A DNA stretch of 18,999 bases from Proteobacteria bacterium HN_bin10. GTDB lineage: Bacteria; Pseudomonadota; Alphaproteobacteria; Caulobacterales; Aquidulcibacteraceae. The notes beneath the pieces are model-generated. The model was not told the DNA's origin and did no database searches. It saw only the letters and a list, made by a program, of their open reading frames with translations. Positions 7,481 through 14,505 of the stretch are shown here, one piece after another. Position 1 is the stretch's first letter. Every line of letters begins with the position of its first letter. The position numbers were made by a program, and so were the translations under genes. The stretch spans positions 41,841 to 60,839 of the forward strand of contig LWDN01000047.1 in NCBI GenBank assembly GCA_002083515.1, given 5' to 3'.

Positions 7481-8104
7481 ATGCGGGCGATTTTCATCTT
7501 TCTCGTTCTGCTGATCGTGATCGCCATGGCCGTGCCGGCAACCTTCGCGGTCCGGTTCTGGATGGAGAGCGCATCCATACTGGCGCGGGCCGAGCAGAGC
7601 GGCGCCGTCCGCACGCCTGCGGCCCGAGGCCGGCTGTCGGCGGTCGAGCGCACCATCGCCATGGATGAATTTCGCGACACCTGGCGGACACATGCTGTCC
7701 CGTGCCGGACGGCGGCGTTTCTCTGGGCCGACCTGACCATGGACGACGCGCCGTCGGGTGTGTCGGTTTCACAGAAGGTCGCGACGGCGATCCTGTCCGA
7801 GCGGCGCGGAACCTCGATCCGCTGGCAGATCAGGCGCCTCGTGCTCGCGTGCCAGCTGGAGCAGCGCTTCGACGATCCGCAATTGCTGAGGATGTGGTTG
7901 GCGACAGCCAGTTTCGGGCAGGATGTTGTCGGGATCGAGAGCGCCGCACAGGCGATATTCGGCAAGCCCAGCGCTGAGCTGAACGCGGAGGAATCCGCAA
8001 AGCTTGCCGCTTTGTTGCGGGCGCCGAGTTTGCGCGGTCAGCCCGAGCGCTGGGCGGAACGCGCGCGGGCGATCCAGGAGCGCATCGCCGCGCCAGCGAA
8101 TTAG
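7481..8104 (+). CDS. Membrane-anchored degenerate GT51 (peptidoglycan transglycosylase-like) protein
   Basis: A 207-aa protein with one N-terminal membrane anchor or uncleaved signal (residues 1-26, MRAIFIFLVLLIVIAMAVPA). Its downstream part resembles the glycosyltransferase 51 fold of class A PBPs and MtgA. SGVSVSQKVATAIL (92-105) matches the GxSTITQQLxKNLL motif. RWQIRRLVLACQLEQRF (114-130) matches the RKxxExxxAxxLE motif. The segment 132-179 (FGQDVVGIESAAQAIFGK, LNAEESAKLAALL) matches the YFGxGxxGIExAAxxYFGK region. The catalytic Glu of the first motif (EDxxFxxH) is not recognisable; only MDEFRDTWRTH (61-71) remains. The second Glu is Arg. It is shorter than MtgA (about 240 aa) and is probably not catalytic. 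The frame is open upstream, and GTG at 7466 is an alternative start. Confidence 0.7.
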   Translation: MRAIFIFLVLLIVIAMAVPATFAVRFWMESASILARAEQSGAVRTPAARGRLSAVERTIAMDEFRDTWRTHAVPCRTAAFLWADLTMDDAPSGVSVSQKVATAILSERRGTSIRWQIRRLVLACQLEQRFDDPQLLRMWLATASFGQDVVGIESAAQAIFGKPSAELNAEESAKLAALLRAPSLRGQPERWAERARAIQERIAAPAN

Positions 8105-8202
8105 CCTCGTCCCGCGCGAATTTCGCGGCCAAAGCGTCGCGCGGCGCATGCGCCTGATTGTGTGCGCGGCGCGCGCCGTTAAGCGTTCGCGTCAGGGACG
8201 AA

Positions 8203-9627
8203 ATGTCAGCCGACCCCGACCTGCCCGATACAGCGGCGCTGCCGCTCGCCGTCGATCTCGACGGCACGCTGATCCATGCCGACACCTTCTTCGAATCGAT
8301 CCTCTCGTATCTGGGGAGCAATCCGCTGGGCGCGTTCGCGCTCGCCGGCTGGTTCGGCAGGGGCCGTGCGTTCGTGAAGGCGAGGCTCGCGGCTTATGCG
8401 CCGAAGCCGGATGAGTTGCCCTACGACGAACGCCTGCTGTCGTGGCTGCGTGCGGAGAAGGCCAAGGGCCGCCGCATTGCGCTTGCGACCGCGACCGATC
8501 GGACGATCGCGGAGGCCGTCGCCGCCCATGTAGGGGTGTTCGACGACGTGTTCGCCTCCGATGGCTTCACCAATCTCAAGTCGGCACGCAAAGCCGAAGC
8601 GCTGGCCGCCGCCTATCCGCAAGGCTTCGTCTATGCGGGTAACGAAAGCGCCGATCTCAAGGTTTGGGCGCGCGCGCGCGCCTCGGTCGTGGTCAATGCC
8701 AGCGCCGAACTGGCTGCGCGCGCGGAGGCGTTGGCGCCGCTGGAGCGCGTCTTTCCGGACGAACGCGACTGGCGCGCCGCGCTCGAGCGCGCGGTGCGGC
8801 CGCGCCAATGGATCAAGAACATCCTGGTGTTCATTCCGCTGATCGCGGCGCAGGCGTTGGGCGACATGGCGGGCTGGAGCAACGCGCTGCTGGCCTTCTT
8901 TGCGCTCTGCTGCGCCGCATCGAGCGTCTATCTCTTCAACGACGCCTTCGACATCGCCGCCGACCGCCGCCATCCGCGCAAGCGGAACCGGCCCTTCGCC
9001 AGCGGCGCGCTTTCGCCGGCGCGCGGCTTGGCTGTTTCCGCGGGGCTCGCGAGCGCCGCACTGCTGGTAGGTTGGGTCGCGGGCGTTGCGACCTACGTCC
9101 TGATCTACATGTCGCTCTCAGGGCTTTACACCATGTGGCTCAAGCGCCTGGTCATCGCCGACATCTTCGTGCTGGCTTCGCTCTACGGCTTGCGCGTGCT
9201 GCTCGGCGGGGAAGCCTCGGGGCACGTCGCGTCATCCTGGATGCTGGCGTTCTGCGGCTTCTTTTTCCTGAGCCTTGCTCTGGTGAAGCGCGTTACCGAG
9301 ATCGAGGGCGCGCCGGAGAATATTCGCCGTGGCTACACTTTGGCTGACGCGCCCGTCTTGAAAGCGATGGGAGTGGGTTCGGCGTTTGCCGCCAGCGTAG
9401 TGCTGGCGCTCTACGTGCAGAGCGATGTGGCGGCGCGCGCCTATGGCGCGCCGGCCTGGCTCTGGGTGCTGCCGGCGGCGTCTATCTTCTGGCTCGCGCG
9501 CGTCTGGCTGCTGACCGGACGCGGCGAAATGCCGGACGACCCGGTCGTGCATGCGGTGGGGGATCGCTTCTCGTTGGCGATCGCTTTGGTCGCGGCGCTC
9601 GCCTACGCCGCCGCCGTGCTCTTCTGA
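8203..9627 (+). CDS. HAD-domain / UbiA-family prenyltransferase fusion
   Basis: A 474-aa protein of two parts. Residues 14-200 are a haloacid dehalogenase-like domain with the nucleophile motif VDLDGT (D18, D20), motif II in ATATDR and a distal NES-D region. Residues 215-474 are a polytopic UbiA-type prenyltransferase with about eight to nine membrane segments. Its first Asp-rich motif is NDAFDIAADRRHPRKRNRP from N246, and the second, weaker one is in ADIFVLASLYGLRVLLGG. This architecture is known for relatives of decaprenyl-phosphate phosphoribosyltransferase, the first step of DPR/arabinose lipid donor synthesis. The substrates here are therefore a polyprenyl phosphate and possibly PRPP, but this is inference. 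The ATG at 8203 has AGGGA at a suitable distance. It lies downstream of the GT51-like gene (98-bp gap) and is followed directly by a terminator. Confidence 0.88.
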   Translation: MSADPDLPDTAALPLAVDLDGTLIHADTFFESILSYLGSNPLGAFALAGWFGRGRAFVKARLAAYAPKPDELPYDERLLSWLRAEKAKGRRIALATATDRTIAEAVAAHVGVFDDVFASDGFTNLKSARKAEALAAAYPQGFVYAGNESADLKVWARARASVVVNASAELAARAEALAPLERVFPDERDWRAALERAVRPRQWIKNILVFIPLIAAQALGDMAGWSNALLAFFALCCAASSVYLFNDAFDIAADRRHPRKRNRPFASGALSPARGLAVSAGLASAALLVGWVAGVATYVLIYMSLSGLYTMWLKRLVIADIFVLASLYGLRVLLGGEASGHVASSWMLAFCGFFFLSLALVKRVTEIEGAPENIRRGYTLADAPVLKAMGVGSAFAASVVLALYVQSDVAARAYGAPAWLWVLPAASIFWLARVWLLTGRGEMPDDPVVHAVGDRFSLAIALVAALAYAAAVLF

Positions 9628-9634
9628 AAATAGC

Positions 9635-9670
9635 GAAGGGCGCGGAGGGGGAGCTACCTCCGCGCCCTTC
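9635..9670. terminator. Bidirectional hairpin terminator
   Basis: Perfect 14-bp arms, GAAGGGCGCGGAGG (9635-9648) and CCTCCGCGCCCTTC (9657-9670), flank an 8-nt loop. TTGT follows on the plus strand. On the minus strand the stem is followed by GCTATTTT, a short T-run. It lies between converging units (UbiA on plus; small peptide and thioesterases on minus) and likely ends both. Confidence 0.8.
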
Positions 9671-9719
9671 TTGTCCAAGGCCGCGCTTCTATTGGGGGCT
9701 CGGATCGCCGTCTGGGAGC

Positions 9720-9812
9720 TTAAGCGACGATCAGCGCGGCTTGGTTCAGAGTCGCAAACACTGCGGGGGCCATAACCAGCGCCGCCAAGATGAGGCTGTA
9801 GAATTTGGTCAT
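9720..9812 (-). CDS. Predicted 30-aa single-span membrane peptide
   Basis: A small frame from the ATG at 9812 to TAA at 9720 encodes a 30-aa peptide. It begins MTKFYSLILAALVMAPAVFA and then has a more polar stretch with TLNQAA. The hydrophobic run from residue 6 to 21 could be one membrane helix or a signal-like sequence. It has a good ribosome binding site, GGAG, 8 nt before the start (plus 9821-9824). A short perfect stem (9831-9837 with 9843-9849, arms TCGAAGC and GCTTCGA) lies just upstream. It follows the two thioesterase genes on the same strand with a 62-bp gap, and the shared terminator is downstream. I do not recognise a family. A clear RBS, a terminator and an uninterrupted frame support a real gene, but nothing shows expression. 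Confidence 0.6.
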   Translation of the reverse strand: MTKFYSLILAALVMAPAVFATLNQAALIVA

Positions 9813-9874
9813 TGCCCTCGCTCCTTCGTCTCGAAGCGCCTTGCTTCGATAAGGAGAAGGTAGGGCGGTGTTGC

Positions 9875-10324
9875 TCATGCCGCTGTGACCGGCGTCACCC
9901 CGCCGTTCTCCACTTCCAGCGTCATGAAGTGGCCGTGCAGCGTGGCGATCGGCTGGCTGCGTTCGCGCTGCCAGGCTTCGGCCTGCACATTGGCGATGCG
10001 GCGGCCGATCTTGACCACGCGGGCGCGGGCGTAGGTGTCGATAGGCCTGCCGGAGCGCAGATAGTCGATATTGATGTCGACGGTCTTGGGAAAGGTTTCG
10101 CTCTTCGACGCGATCGCGAGCTGGGTCAGCGCCGTCACCTCCATCAGCGCGCCGACGACGCCGCCATGCAGCGCCGGCAGCAGCGGGTTGCCGATCAGCT
10201 TCTGATCGAACGGCATGATCAAAGTCAGCTCGTCTCCCTTCAGTTCGGCGCGAATGCCCAGAAACCGCGCATAAGGGATGCGCTCGATGGCGGCGGTGAC
10301 GCGCTGCTGCGGCGTGTCGCTCAT
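9875..10324 (-). CDS. PaaI-type hotdog-fold thioesterase (second of a pair)
   Basis: A 149-aa single hotdog domain that probably hydrolyses an acyl-CoA thioester in the cytoplasm. The helix motif LPALHGGVVGALMEVTAL (about 49-66) is the PaaI/YigI active-site segment with HGG followed by an acidic residue. It is followed by the typical strands KTVDINIDYLRSG and TYARARVVKIGRRIANVQAEAW. The ATG overlaps the stop of the upstream thioesterase in an ATGA (10321-10324), implying translational coupling. The substrate cannot be read from the sequence. The length is normal for the family. Confidence 0.9.
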   Translation of the reverse strand: MSDTPQQRVTAAIERIPYARFLGIRAELKGDELTLIMPFDQKLIGNPLLPALHGGVVGALMEVTALTQLAIASKSETFPKTVDINIDYLRSGRPIDTYARARVVKIGRRIANVQAEAWQRERSQPIATLHGHFMTLEVENGGVTPVTAA

Positions 10325-10809
10325 GTTTTCTTCCGCAGATTGGCGCCGAACTTCCGCCCCGCGCTGGCATTGACCATGAAGGCGGCGGCGACGTGCGCGA
10401 CCGGATTGTCGGGCGTGTCCTCATAAGCAACGGCGCGCACGAAAGCGACGCTGCGGCCGAGCTTGTAGCAATGCGCTTCGGCGAGCACGTCGCGGCCCGG
10501 TTCGGCGGGGCGCATATAATCGATCCGGAGATCGATGGTCGCCACGGTCGTCGGGTGCTCCATCGCAGCGACCGCTGCGGTGCCGCACAGCGTGTCGAGG
10601 AAGGTGGTGATCACGCCCCCGGCGATGACGCCGGTCGCCGGATCGCCCACCAGCTCTTGGCGATAGGGCGTCCGTCCCCAGACGCGCGCCGGTTCGATGC
10701 GCGTCACTTCCATGCCCAGCGCCCGCGCCTGCGGCGTGAACTGGATCATGGCCCGGACCCGTTCGAGCGGATCGTCGCCGGCGGCATAAGAAGCAGGTTT
10801 GTCGTCCAT
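10321..10809 (-). CDS. PaaI-type hotdog-fold thioesterase (first of a pair)
   Basis: A 162-aa hotdog-fold protein, paralogous to the gene after it. The core reads GVIAGGVITTFLDTLCGTAAV (active-site helix region, with Gly-Gly followed by Asp), then TTVATIDLRIDYMRPAEPG and AEAHCYKLGRSVAFVRAVAYED. The HGG His is replaced by AGG here, which differs from its neighbour and may change activity or substrate. It is the first gene of the minus-strand unit and diverges from a TetR gene 107 bp away, so control by that regulator is likely. Adjacent tandem PaaI genes may form a hetero-oligomer; this is inference. Confidence 0.9.
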   Translation of the reverse strand: MDDKPASYAAGDDPLERVRAMIQFTPQARALGMEVTRIEPARVWGRTPYRQELVGDPATGVIAGGVITTFLDTLCGTAAVAAMEHPTTVATIDLRIDYMRPAEPGRDVLAEAHCYKLGRSVAFVRAVAYEDTPDNPVAHVAAAFMVNASAGRKFGANLRKKT

Positions 10810-10854
10810 GCGAAGGTGCTAGCAGCGGTGCGTACGCCCCGCCATCTTAGCAAA

Positions 10855-10883
10855 TTGACGTTTCGTCATTTTTGTGACGCTAT
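10855..10883 (+). promoter_or_regulatory. TetR-gene promoter with overlapping palindromic operator
   Basis: TTGACG (10855-10860) and CGCTAT (10878-10883) are separated by exactly 17 nt and resemble a housekeeping promoter directed to the TetR gene. The 13-bp perfect palindrome TGACGTTTCGTCA (10856-10868) overlaps the -35 element, and a further TGACG half-site follows at 10875-10879. The position between divergent units suggests an autoregulatory operator that also controls the thioesterases. Confidence 0.55.
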
Positions 10884-10916
10884 GCGACCCAACGAATCCT
10901 ACCCCGGGGAAGGTGG

Positions 10917-11537
10917 ATGACAGACACGATCGCCGAGCTCGAGCTCGGCAAACGCGAGAAGACCAAGGTCGCCAACCGGCTGTCGATTCTGGCGGCGGCG
11001 CGCAAGGTGTTCGCCGAGTTGGGCTATGAGGGCGCCACCGTTCGCGACATCATCCGCGGCACCGACCTCGCCAGCGGCACCTTCTACAATTACTTCAAGT
11101 CGAAGGAGGAGGTGTTCGACGCGCTCGCCGACGATGGCGCCCGCCGCTTTCGCCCGATCCTCAGGATGGCGCGTCAGAACGCCAGGAGCTTCGAGGATTA
11201 CCTGCACTCGGCCTTCGTCGCGTACTTCCACTTCATCATCCAGGACAATCTGCTCGAAGGCCGGCCGATCAACGAACGGCGCCCCCACGTCACCCGCATG
11301 GATACGCCGGAGATGTCGGCGGTCTATCAGGAGGTGCGCCAGAGCTTGGAGGATGCGATCGCGCACGGCGATGCGCCGCGCGTCGATGCTGATTATCTGG
11401 CTTGCGCCTGCATCGGCATCGCGCAAGAGGTGGGCTCGGCCATGTTGCGCCGTTCGCCGCCGGATACGGACGCCGCGGCGGATTTCGCAACCGGCCTCAT
11501 TCTGAAGGGCCTCGCGGGCGCGGCCCGTCAAGCTTGA
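10917..11537 (+). CDS. TetR/AcrR-family transcriptional regulator
   Basis: A 206-aa regulator. The N-terminal helix-turn-helix spans about residues 20-66: RLSILAAARKVFAELGYEG, then ATVRDIIRGTDLASGTFYNYF and KSKEEVFDALAD. All are classical TetR features, including GTFYNYF in the recognition helix. The C-terminal ligand-binding part is helical and has no recognised ligand. The start follows an AAGGTGG sequence just before the ATG. The gene is divergent from the thioesterase pair, and its stop is 12 nt from the start of the hydrolase gene, so the hydrolase is likely cotranscribed. Regulation is probably through the palindrome at 10856-10868. The inducer may be an acyl-CoA or ester, by context only. 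Confidence 0.93.
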   Translation: MTDTIAELELGKREKTKVANRLSILAAARKVFAELGYEGATVRDIIRGTDLASGTFYNYFKSKEEVFDALADDGARRFRPILRMARQNARSFEDYLHSAFVAYFHFIIQDNLLEGRPINERRPHVTRMDTPEMSAVYQEVRQSLEDAIAHGDAPRVDADYLACACIGIAQEVGSAMLRRSPPDTDAAADFATGLILKGLAGAARQA

Positions 11538-11549
11538 TTGGAGCGTCAC

Positions 11550-12582
11550 GTGTCCTGGTTGCGCAAAGCGCTTGTGCATCTTGCTCTGTCGCGCTCCGAC
11601 GAAGCGCTGATCAACGCGTCCGGGGGCAGTCCGCGTACGGTGCGCGGCATGACGCTCGACCCGCGCATGCAATTCTTGGAGGCGCAGGCGCGGCAGCGTG
11701 CGATTCCGTGGGACCAGATGAGCGTGGCGATGCTGCGCGCGCAAACCGAAGCCGGCGCACAGATTTTCGGCGGCGGCAATGTCTCCGGGGTGCGCACCGA
11801 AAAGATCTATGTCACCGGTCGCAGCCACTCGGTGCCGTGCCGGCTCTATTTGCCGACGGTGCGCGACAATTCCGCGGCGATGATGACGTATCTGCATTTC
11901 GGCGGCGGCGTCATCGGCTCGCTGGAGAGCTGCCACCGTTTGTGCGGGCTGATCGCGAAGGAGGCCGGCGCCAGTGCTCTCGGTCGATTACCGGCTGGCG
12001 CCGGAGCACAAATATCCGATCGGCCTTGAAGACAGTATCGCCGCCTATAATTGGACGGTCGACAACGCGGCGCGCTATGGCGCCCCCGTCGGCAAGGCCG
12101 CGGTCGGCGGCGATTCCATGGGCGGGCTGTTCGCGGCCGTGATCGCGCAAGAGTTGCGCAAAACTAAGCCGCCAGTGCTCCAGCTTCTCATCTATCCGGG
12201 TCTCGACTTGGTCTCAGAGACGCCGTCGATGCACGATTTCGCCGATGCGTGGCCGCTGACCGCCGAGACAGTGGAGTTTTTCGTGAAGCAGTATCTGCCT
12301 GACGGCGCCGATCCGAGCGATCCGCGCATTTCGCCGGGCCGCGCGCAGGATTTGCGCGGCGTGGCGCCGGCGCTGATTTTCGCCGCCGGGTTCGACATGC
12401 TGCTCGATCAGGGTGCGGCTTATGCGGAGCGCTTGCGCGAAGCCGGCGTCAAGGTCTCCTACGCGCGTTTCGATGCGCTGCCGCACGGCTTCGTGGCGTT
12501 CCCTTCGGCGGCGCCGGCGGCGGAAGCCGCGCTGCGGCAAATCGCACGCGAAACCGCGGCCGCGCTCAAAGGCCATCGCTAG
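11550..12582 (+). pseudogene. HSL-type alpha/beta hydrolase, frameshifted near 11973
   Basis: The two halves of one hormone-sensitive-lipase family esterase lie in different frames. The 5' half (GTG at 11550, GGAG 7 nt upstream) contains the oxyanion region LHFGGGVIGSLESCHRLCG and then runs off after EAGA. The 3' half resumes with LSVDYRLAPEHKYPIGLED and contains the nucleophile motif GGDSMGG, the aspartate region AGFDMLLDQG and the histidine motif LPHGF. The family reads EAGA(x)VLSVDYRLAPEH continuously, so a 2-nt deletion or 1-nt insertion at about 11973-11974 explains the break. The first half on its own would continue to a stop at 12029. All catalytic triad residues are in the second half. 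Either a true inactivation or a sequencing error is possible. Confidence 0.8.
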
Positions 12583-13968
12583 CTGCCCGGCGCTCAAACC
12601 ATCGATCGGGGCGCCTGGAGCTGGGCGCTGTTCGAGTGGGCCCGCAACCCGTGGGTGATCCTCGGCACGATCTACGTGTTCGCGCCCTACGTTTCCAACG
12701 TCGTCATCGGCGATCCGATCCAAGGCCAGGCGCTGATTTCTGGGTGGCACAAGACCGCTGGCATCATCATCGCGCTAACCGCGCCGTTCTTGGGCGCCGC
12801 GACCGACCGCATGGGCCGGCGCAAGCCATTGTTTGCGCTCTGCGTCGCGGTGCTTGCGGCAAGCATCGTCGCGCAATGGTGGGCGTTGCCGGGCGACGAG
12901 GGTTTGCCGCTTTGGGCGCTGGGGCTTGCAGTCACGGTCAGCGGCGTCGCCTTCGTCTATACCGAGGTGCTGCACAACGCGATGCTGACGAGCGCGACCT
13001 CGCCGCAAACGCTGTCGCGGGTCTCAGGCCTTGGGCTCTCGCTCGGCAATGCCGGCTCGGTGCTGTTGCTGGTGTTTGTGCTCGCGACCATGGCGCTGCC
13101 GGGGCAGGTGGACTGGCCGTTTCTGCCTGACGCGCCGCTGTTCGGGCTCGACGCCGCTCAGTTCGAACCCAGTCGCGTGGTGACCTTTTTGTGCGCGGCG
13201 TGGCTCATTGTCTTCACGATCCCGATGTTCCTCTACACGCCCGATCTCGACAACACGGGCGAACGGTTCGGAGACGCGCTGATCAAAGGCGTCGGCAATG
13301 TCTGGCGCACGATTGTGAGGTTGCGCGAATACTCCAATGTCGCGCTCTTTCTCATTGCCCGCATGCTCTACGCCGACGGCAAGACCGCCATTCTCATCTT
13401 CAGCGGCATCTACGCGGCCGGCGTGATGGATTGGGGTCTGATCGAGATGTTGGCCTATGGCATCATCCTCTCCGTTTTCGCGGTGTTCGGCGGGATTCTG
13501 AGCGGCTGGCTCGATCACGCCGTCGGTCCCAAGCGCGCGGTTGTGATCGAGCTTGGCGTCACCTTGCTCTGCCTGCTTGCAATGGTGTCGATGACCTCGA
13601 CATCGCTCCTGTTCGTGATTCCGATCGAAGAAGGCGTGCCTGTGTGGGACAGCCCGCTGTTTTCCACCGCGCCCGAGCTTGGCTATCTCGGCTTTGCCAT
13701 CGTCATCGCCATCTCGATCACCGCCGCCTATGCCTCCAGCCGCGCTTTGATGGCGCAACTCGCGCCCAAGGGCATGGAGGGCGAGGTGTTCGGGCTCTAC
13801 GCGCTCGCCGGCTCCGCGACCGCGTGGCTAGGGCCGATGCTGGTGGAGTACTTCACGGCTGCTTACCAAAGCCAACGCGCCGGCTTCGGCTCCATCGTAC
13901 TGTTGCTGATCGCGGGCTTTCTGCTGCTGCTGTTCGTGAAGCCGCCGCCGCGCGTGGGGCCGGGCTAA
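12583..13968 (+). CDS. MFS transporter (UMF1/Atg22-like), noncanonical start
   Basis: A polytopic membrane protein of up to 461 aa with about 12 membrane segments and the inter-helix loop DRMGRRKPLFALC of the major facilitator superfamily. The N-terminal sequence SWALFEWARNPWVIL is typical of the UMF1/vacuolar effluxer-like group. No ATG, TTG or GTG exists between the preceding TAG (12580-12582) and the SWALFEW motif. The first in-frame GTG, at 12655, would remove the conserved segment and part of the first helix. The most likely start is CTG at 12583, immediately after the hydrolase stop, giving LPGAQTIDRGAWSWALFEW. The gene is in the same frame as the end of the hydrolase, and its stop overlaps the stop of the DUF971 gene on the other strand. 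The substrate is unknown. Confidence 0.8.
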   Translation: MPGAQTIDRGAWSWALFEWARNPWVILGTIYVFAPYVSNVVIGDPIQGQALISGWHKTAGIIIALTAPFLGAATDRMGRRKPLFALCVAVLAASIVAQWWALPGDEGLPLWALGLAVTVSGVAFVYTEVLHNAMLTSATSPQTLSRVSGLGLSLGNAGSVLLLVFVLATMALPGQVDWPFLPDAPLFGLDAAQFEPSRVVTFLCAAWLIVFTIPMFLYTPDLDNTGERFGDALIKGVGNVWRTIVRLREYSNVALFLIARMLYADGKTAILIFSGIYAAGVMDWGLIEMLAYGIILSVFAVFGGILSGWLDHAVGPKRAVVIELGVTLLCLLAMVSMTSTSLLFVIPIEEGVPVWDSPLFSTAPELGYLGFAIVIAISITAAYASSRALMAQLAPKGMEGEVFGLYALAGSATAWLGPMLVEYFTAAYQSQRAGFGSIVLLLIAGFLLLLFVKPPPRVGPG

Positions 13969-14342
13969 GCCTCGTCCCGCAACGCCCGGAGCCGCAGCGT
14001 GTCGCGATAGATGCGCAGGCGTTCGTCTTTGTCGCGGCCGAGATCGTAGAGCAGGTCCCAGGAATAGAGCCCGGTGTCGTGGCCGTCGTCGAAGACGATG
14101 CGCACCGCATAGCGCCCGACCGGTTCGGCCCGCACGACATTGACGTTGGCTTTGCCGGTCACCGGCGGCGGGACATTGGCGCCATGGCCCTTGTTTTCGG
14201 CGGAGGGGCTTTCTACCCGCAGCAATTCGAACGGCACCTCGAACGTTGCGCCGTCGTCGAAAGCGATCATCAGCGTCCGCGCCGCGCGGTCGAACACCAA
14301 ATCGGTTGGCCAGGGGCGGTGATGCGGTTCGGCGGCGGTCAA
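13965..14342 (-). CDS. DUF971 (GBBH-like N-terminal domain) protein, TTG start after a repeat
   Basis: A 125-aa small protein of the DUF971 family, related to the N-terminal domain of gamma-butyrobetaine hydroxylase. It contains WPTDLVFDRAARTLMIAFDDG, then VRAEPVGRYAVRIVFDDGHDTG and LYSWDLLYDLG. The function in bacteria is not settled; Fe-S or iron handling has been suggested for relatives. The start is a TTG (14342) with GGAGGG about 6 nt upstream, derived from the outer arm of repeat copy 2. An upstream in-frame ATG at 14513 (MNDDAEEP) is separated by an in-frame TGA inside the repeat. This suggests that the repeat was inserted in the original 5' end of the gene and that translation was rescued at the TTG. 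Homology begins at about residue 10, so the core domain is intact. It is the last gene of the ProX-CnoX operon. Confidence 0.85.
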   Translation of the reverse strand: MTAAEPHHRPWPTDLVFDRAARTLMIAFDDGATFEVPFELLRVESPSAENKGHGANVPPPVTGKANVNVVRAEPVGRYAVRIVFDDGHDTGLYSWDLLYDLGRDKDERLRIYRDTLRLRALRDEA

Positions 14343-14348
14343 CGCGTT

Positions 14349-14487
14349 CCCTCCCTGGAAGGGAGGGTGTCAGCTTGCGCGAAGCGGAAGCTGACGGATG
14401 GGAAGACGGCGCAAATGCTTGTCGGGATGGCCGCCCCACCCGTCGCGAAGCAAGCTTCGCGACACTCTCCCCTGGCGGGGAGGAGGG
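14349..14487 (+). repeat. Palindromic repeat copy 2 at the 5' end of the DUF971 gene
   Basis: This 139-bp element reads on the plus strand as the reverse complement of copy 1. In order it has the hairpin 14349-14367 (arms CCCTCCCT and AGGGAGGG), the stem 14369-14395 (one base differing from copy 1), a 46-nt spacer, the hairpin 14442-14463 (identical to copy 1), and the CTCCCC and GGGGAG hairpin ending near 14487. The spacer is 19 nt longer than the 27-nt spacer of copy 1, containing the extra segment AAATGCTTGTCGGGATGGC. It separates the Trm112-like stop (14506) from the DUF971 start (14342) and places a GGGAGGG arm just before the TTG start. Confidence 0.85.
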
Positions 14488-14505
14488 ACCGGTTCTTCAG
14501 CGTCA

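Noticed and set aside
7446..7481. Leaderless promoter (TATGCT at 7469-7474, exactly -12 to -7 from the ATG at 7481) for the GT51-like gene
   Set aside because: The -10 position is suggestive but no convincing -35 exists at the proper spacing; too weak to annotate.
12655..13968. MFS gene annotated from GTG 12655
   Set aside because: This start would remove the conserved SWALFEWARNPW segment that is in frame directly upstream.
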